Below, piece after piece: positions 33,226 to 33,314 of a DNA stretch of 33,314 nt. The notes beneath the pieces were generated by a model. The model had not been told where the DNA came from and did no database searches. It saw nothing but the letters and a program-made list of their open reading frames with translations. Source of the DNA: an uncultured Verrucomicrobiales bacterium (lineage in GTDB: Bacteria > Verrucomicrobiota > Verrucomicrobiia > Verrucomicrobiales > Akkermansiaceae); the NCBI GenBank assembly GCA_937128235.1, contig CAKZMG010000287.1:1-33314 (forward strand), in the 5' to 3' direction. Position 1 is the first letter of the stretch. Each line of letters starts with the position of its first letter. Position numbers and translations under genes: made by a program.

Positions 33226-33314
33226 TTATTGTTCTATCTGATTAGTGATTTCGTGGAGGGCATTCCACGCGCTTACGAGTGCGTAGAGACCTGCCATTTC
33301 GATGGAGGTGTCTA
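33226..33314 (-). CDS. C-terminal end of an unidentified gene (5' end outside window)
   Basis: On the minus strand a frame enters from the right edge and reads 29 codons (DTSIEMAGLYALVSAWNALHE and on to QIEQ) to a TAA at 33226-33228. The helical, amphipathic composition and the 3-nt gap to the S2P-like start support a real, coupled gene. Too short to identify. Confidence 0.55.
   Translation of the reverse strand, partial: DTSIEMAGLYALVSAWNALHEITNQIEQ

Noticed and set aside
1-33314. CRISPR array, prophage or toxin-antitoxin locus
   Set aside because: No regularly spaced short repeats, integrase, phage structural gene or recognisable toxin-antitoxin pair was seen on either strand.

Overview
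The window looks like an ordinary chromosomal stretch of a Verrucomicrobiota bacterium, probably Verrucomicrobiales. This is inferred from a PEP-CTERM secreted protein, a very large LamG/TSP3 sulfatase, a GldF/GldG/DUF4340 export module, and a DNA-repair operon behind a site that fits the LexA box described for Verrucomicrobia (TGTTC-N4-GAACA). No phage genes, CRISPR array, rRNA or complete insertion sequence was found.

Layout. 1-3411 (-): ABC-2 permease, GldG-like protein and DUF4340 protein (cut by the left edge); no ATPase gene lies beside them. 3547-5128 (-): a Tat-type sugar isomerase/epimerase-like protein and a small secreted protein. 5142-9454: a 1325-residue sulfatase between two 105-bp direct repeats derived from the 3' end of the neighbouring MATE gene, which looks like the scar of an old insertion. 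9422-11976: MATE exporter, beta-carbonic anhydrase, SRPBCC protein. 12105-14961: a three-gene block (YegP-like, secreted sugar dehydrogenase, ECF sigma factor) bracketed by two inverted 160-bp MITE-like elements, each with its own 4-bp target duplication. 14962-16099: trpC and two tRNA-Gly(GCC) genes. 16154-18360 (-): a DNA-repair radical SAM protein and its DUF4130 partner, with a LexA-type operator abutting the start codon. 18572-21434 (+): xylA-xylB. 21475-22907 (+): YchJ-like protein, an unknown protein and a possible permuted papain-like protein that may be frameshifted. 22898-27953: esterase-like protein with a shifted nucleophile serine, a secreted protein and a GH38 alpha-mannosidase. 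28072-30775: small Cys-rich lipoprotein, an isolated PDH E2 gene and an alpha/beta hydrolase. 31060-33314: PEP-CTERM protein, rhomboid protease, S2P-like metalloprotease and the last 29 codons of another gene.

Taken together, the genes suggest a glycan-degrading heterotroph. The sulfatase, alpha-mannosidase, xylose isomerase/xylulokinase, sugar dehydrogenase and isomerase-like protein all fit use of sulfated or mannose- and xylose-containing polysaccharides. The strongest second-look items are the MITE pair, the repeat-flanked sulfatase, the LexA-type leaderless promoter of the radical SAM operon, and an over-represented heptamer TGTTAGA. All counts and alignments were made by eye.
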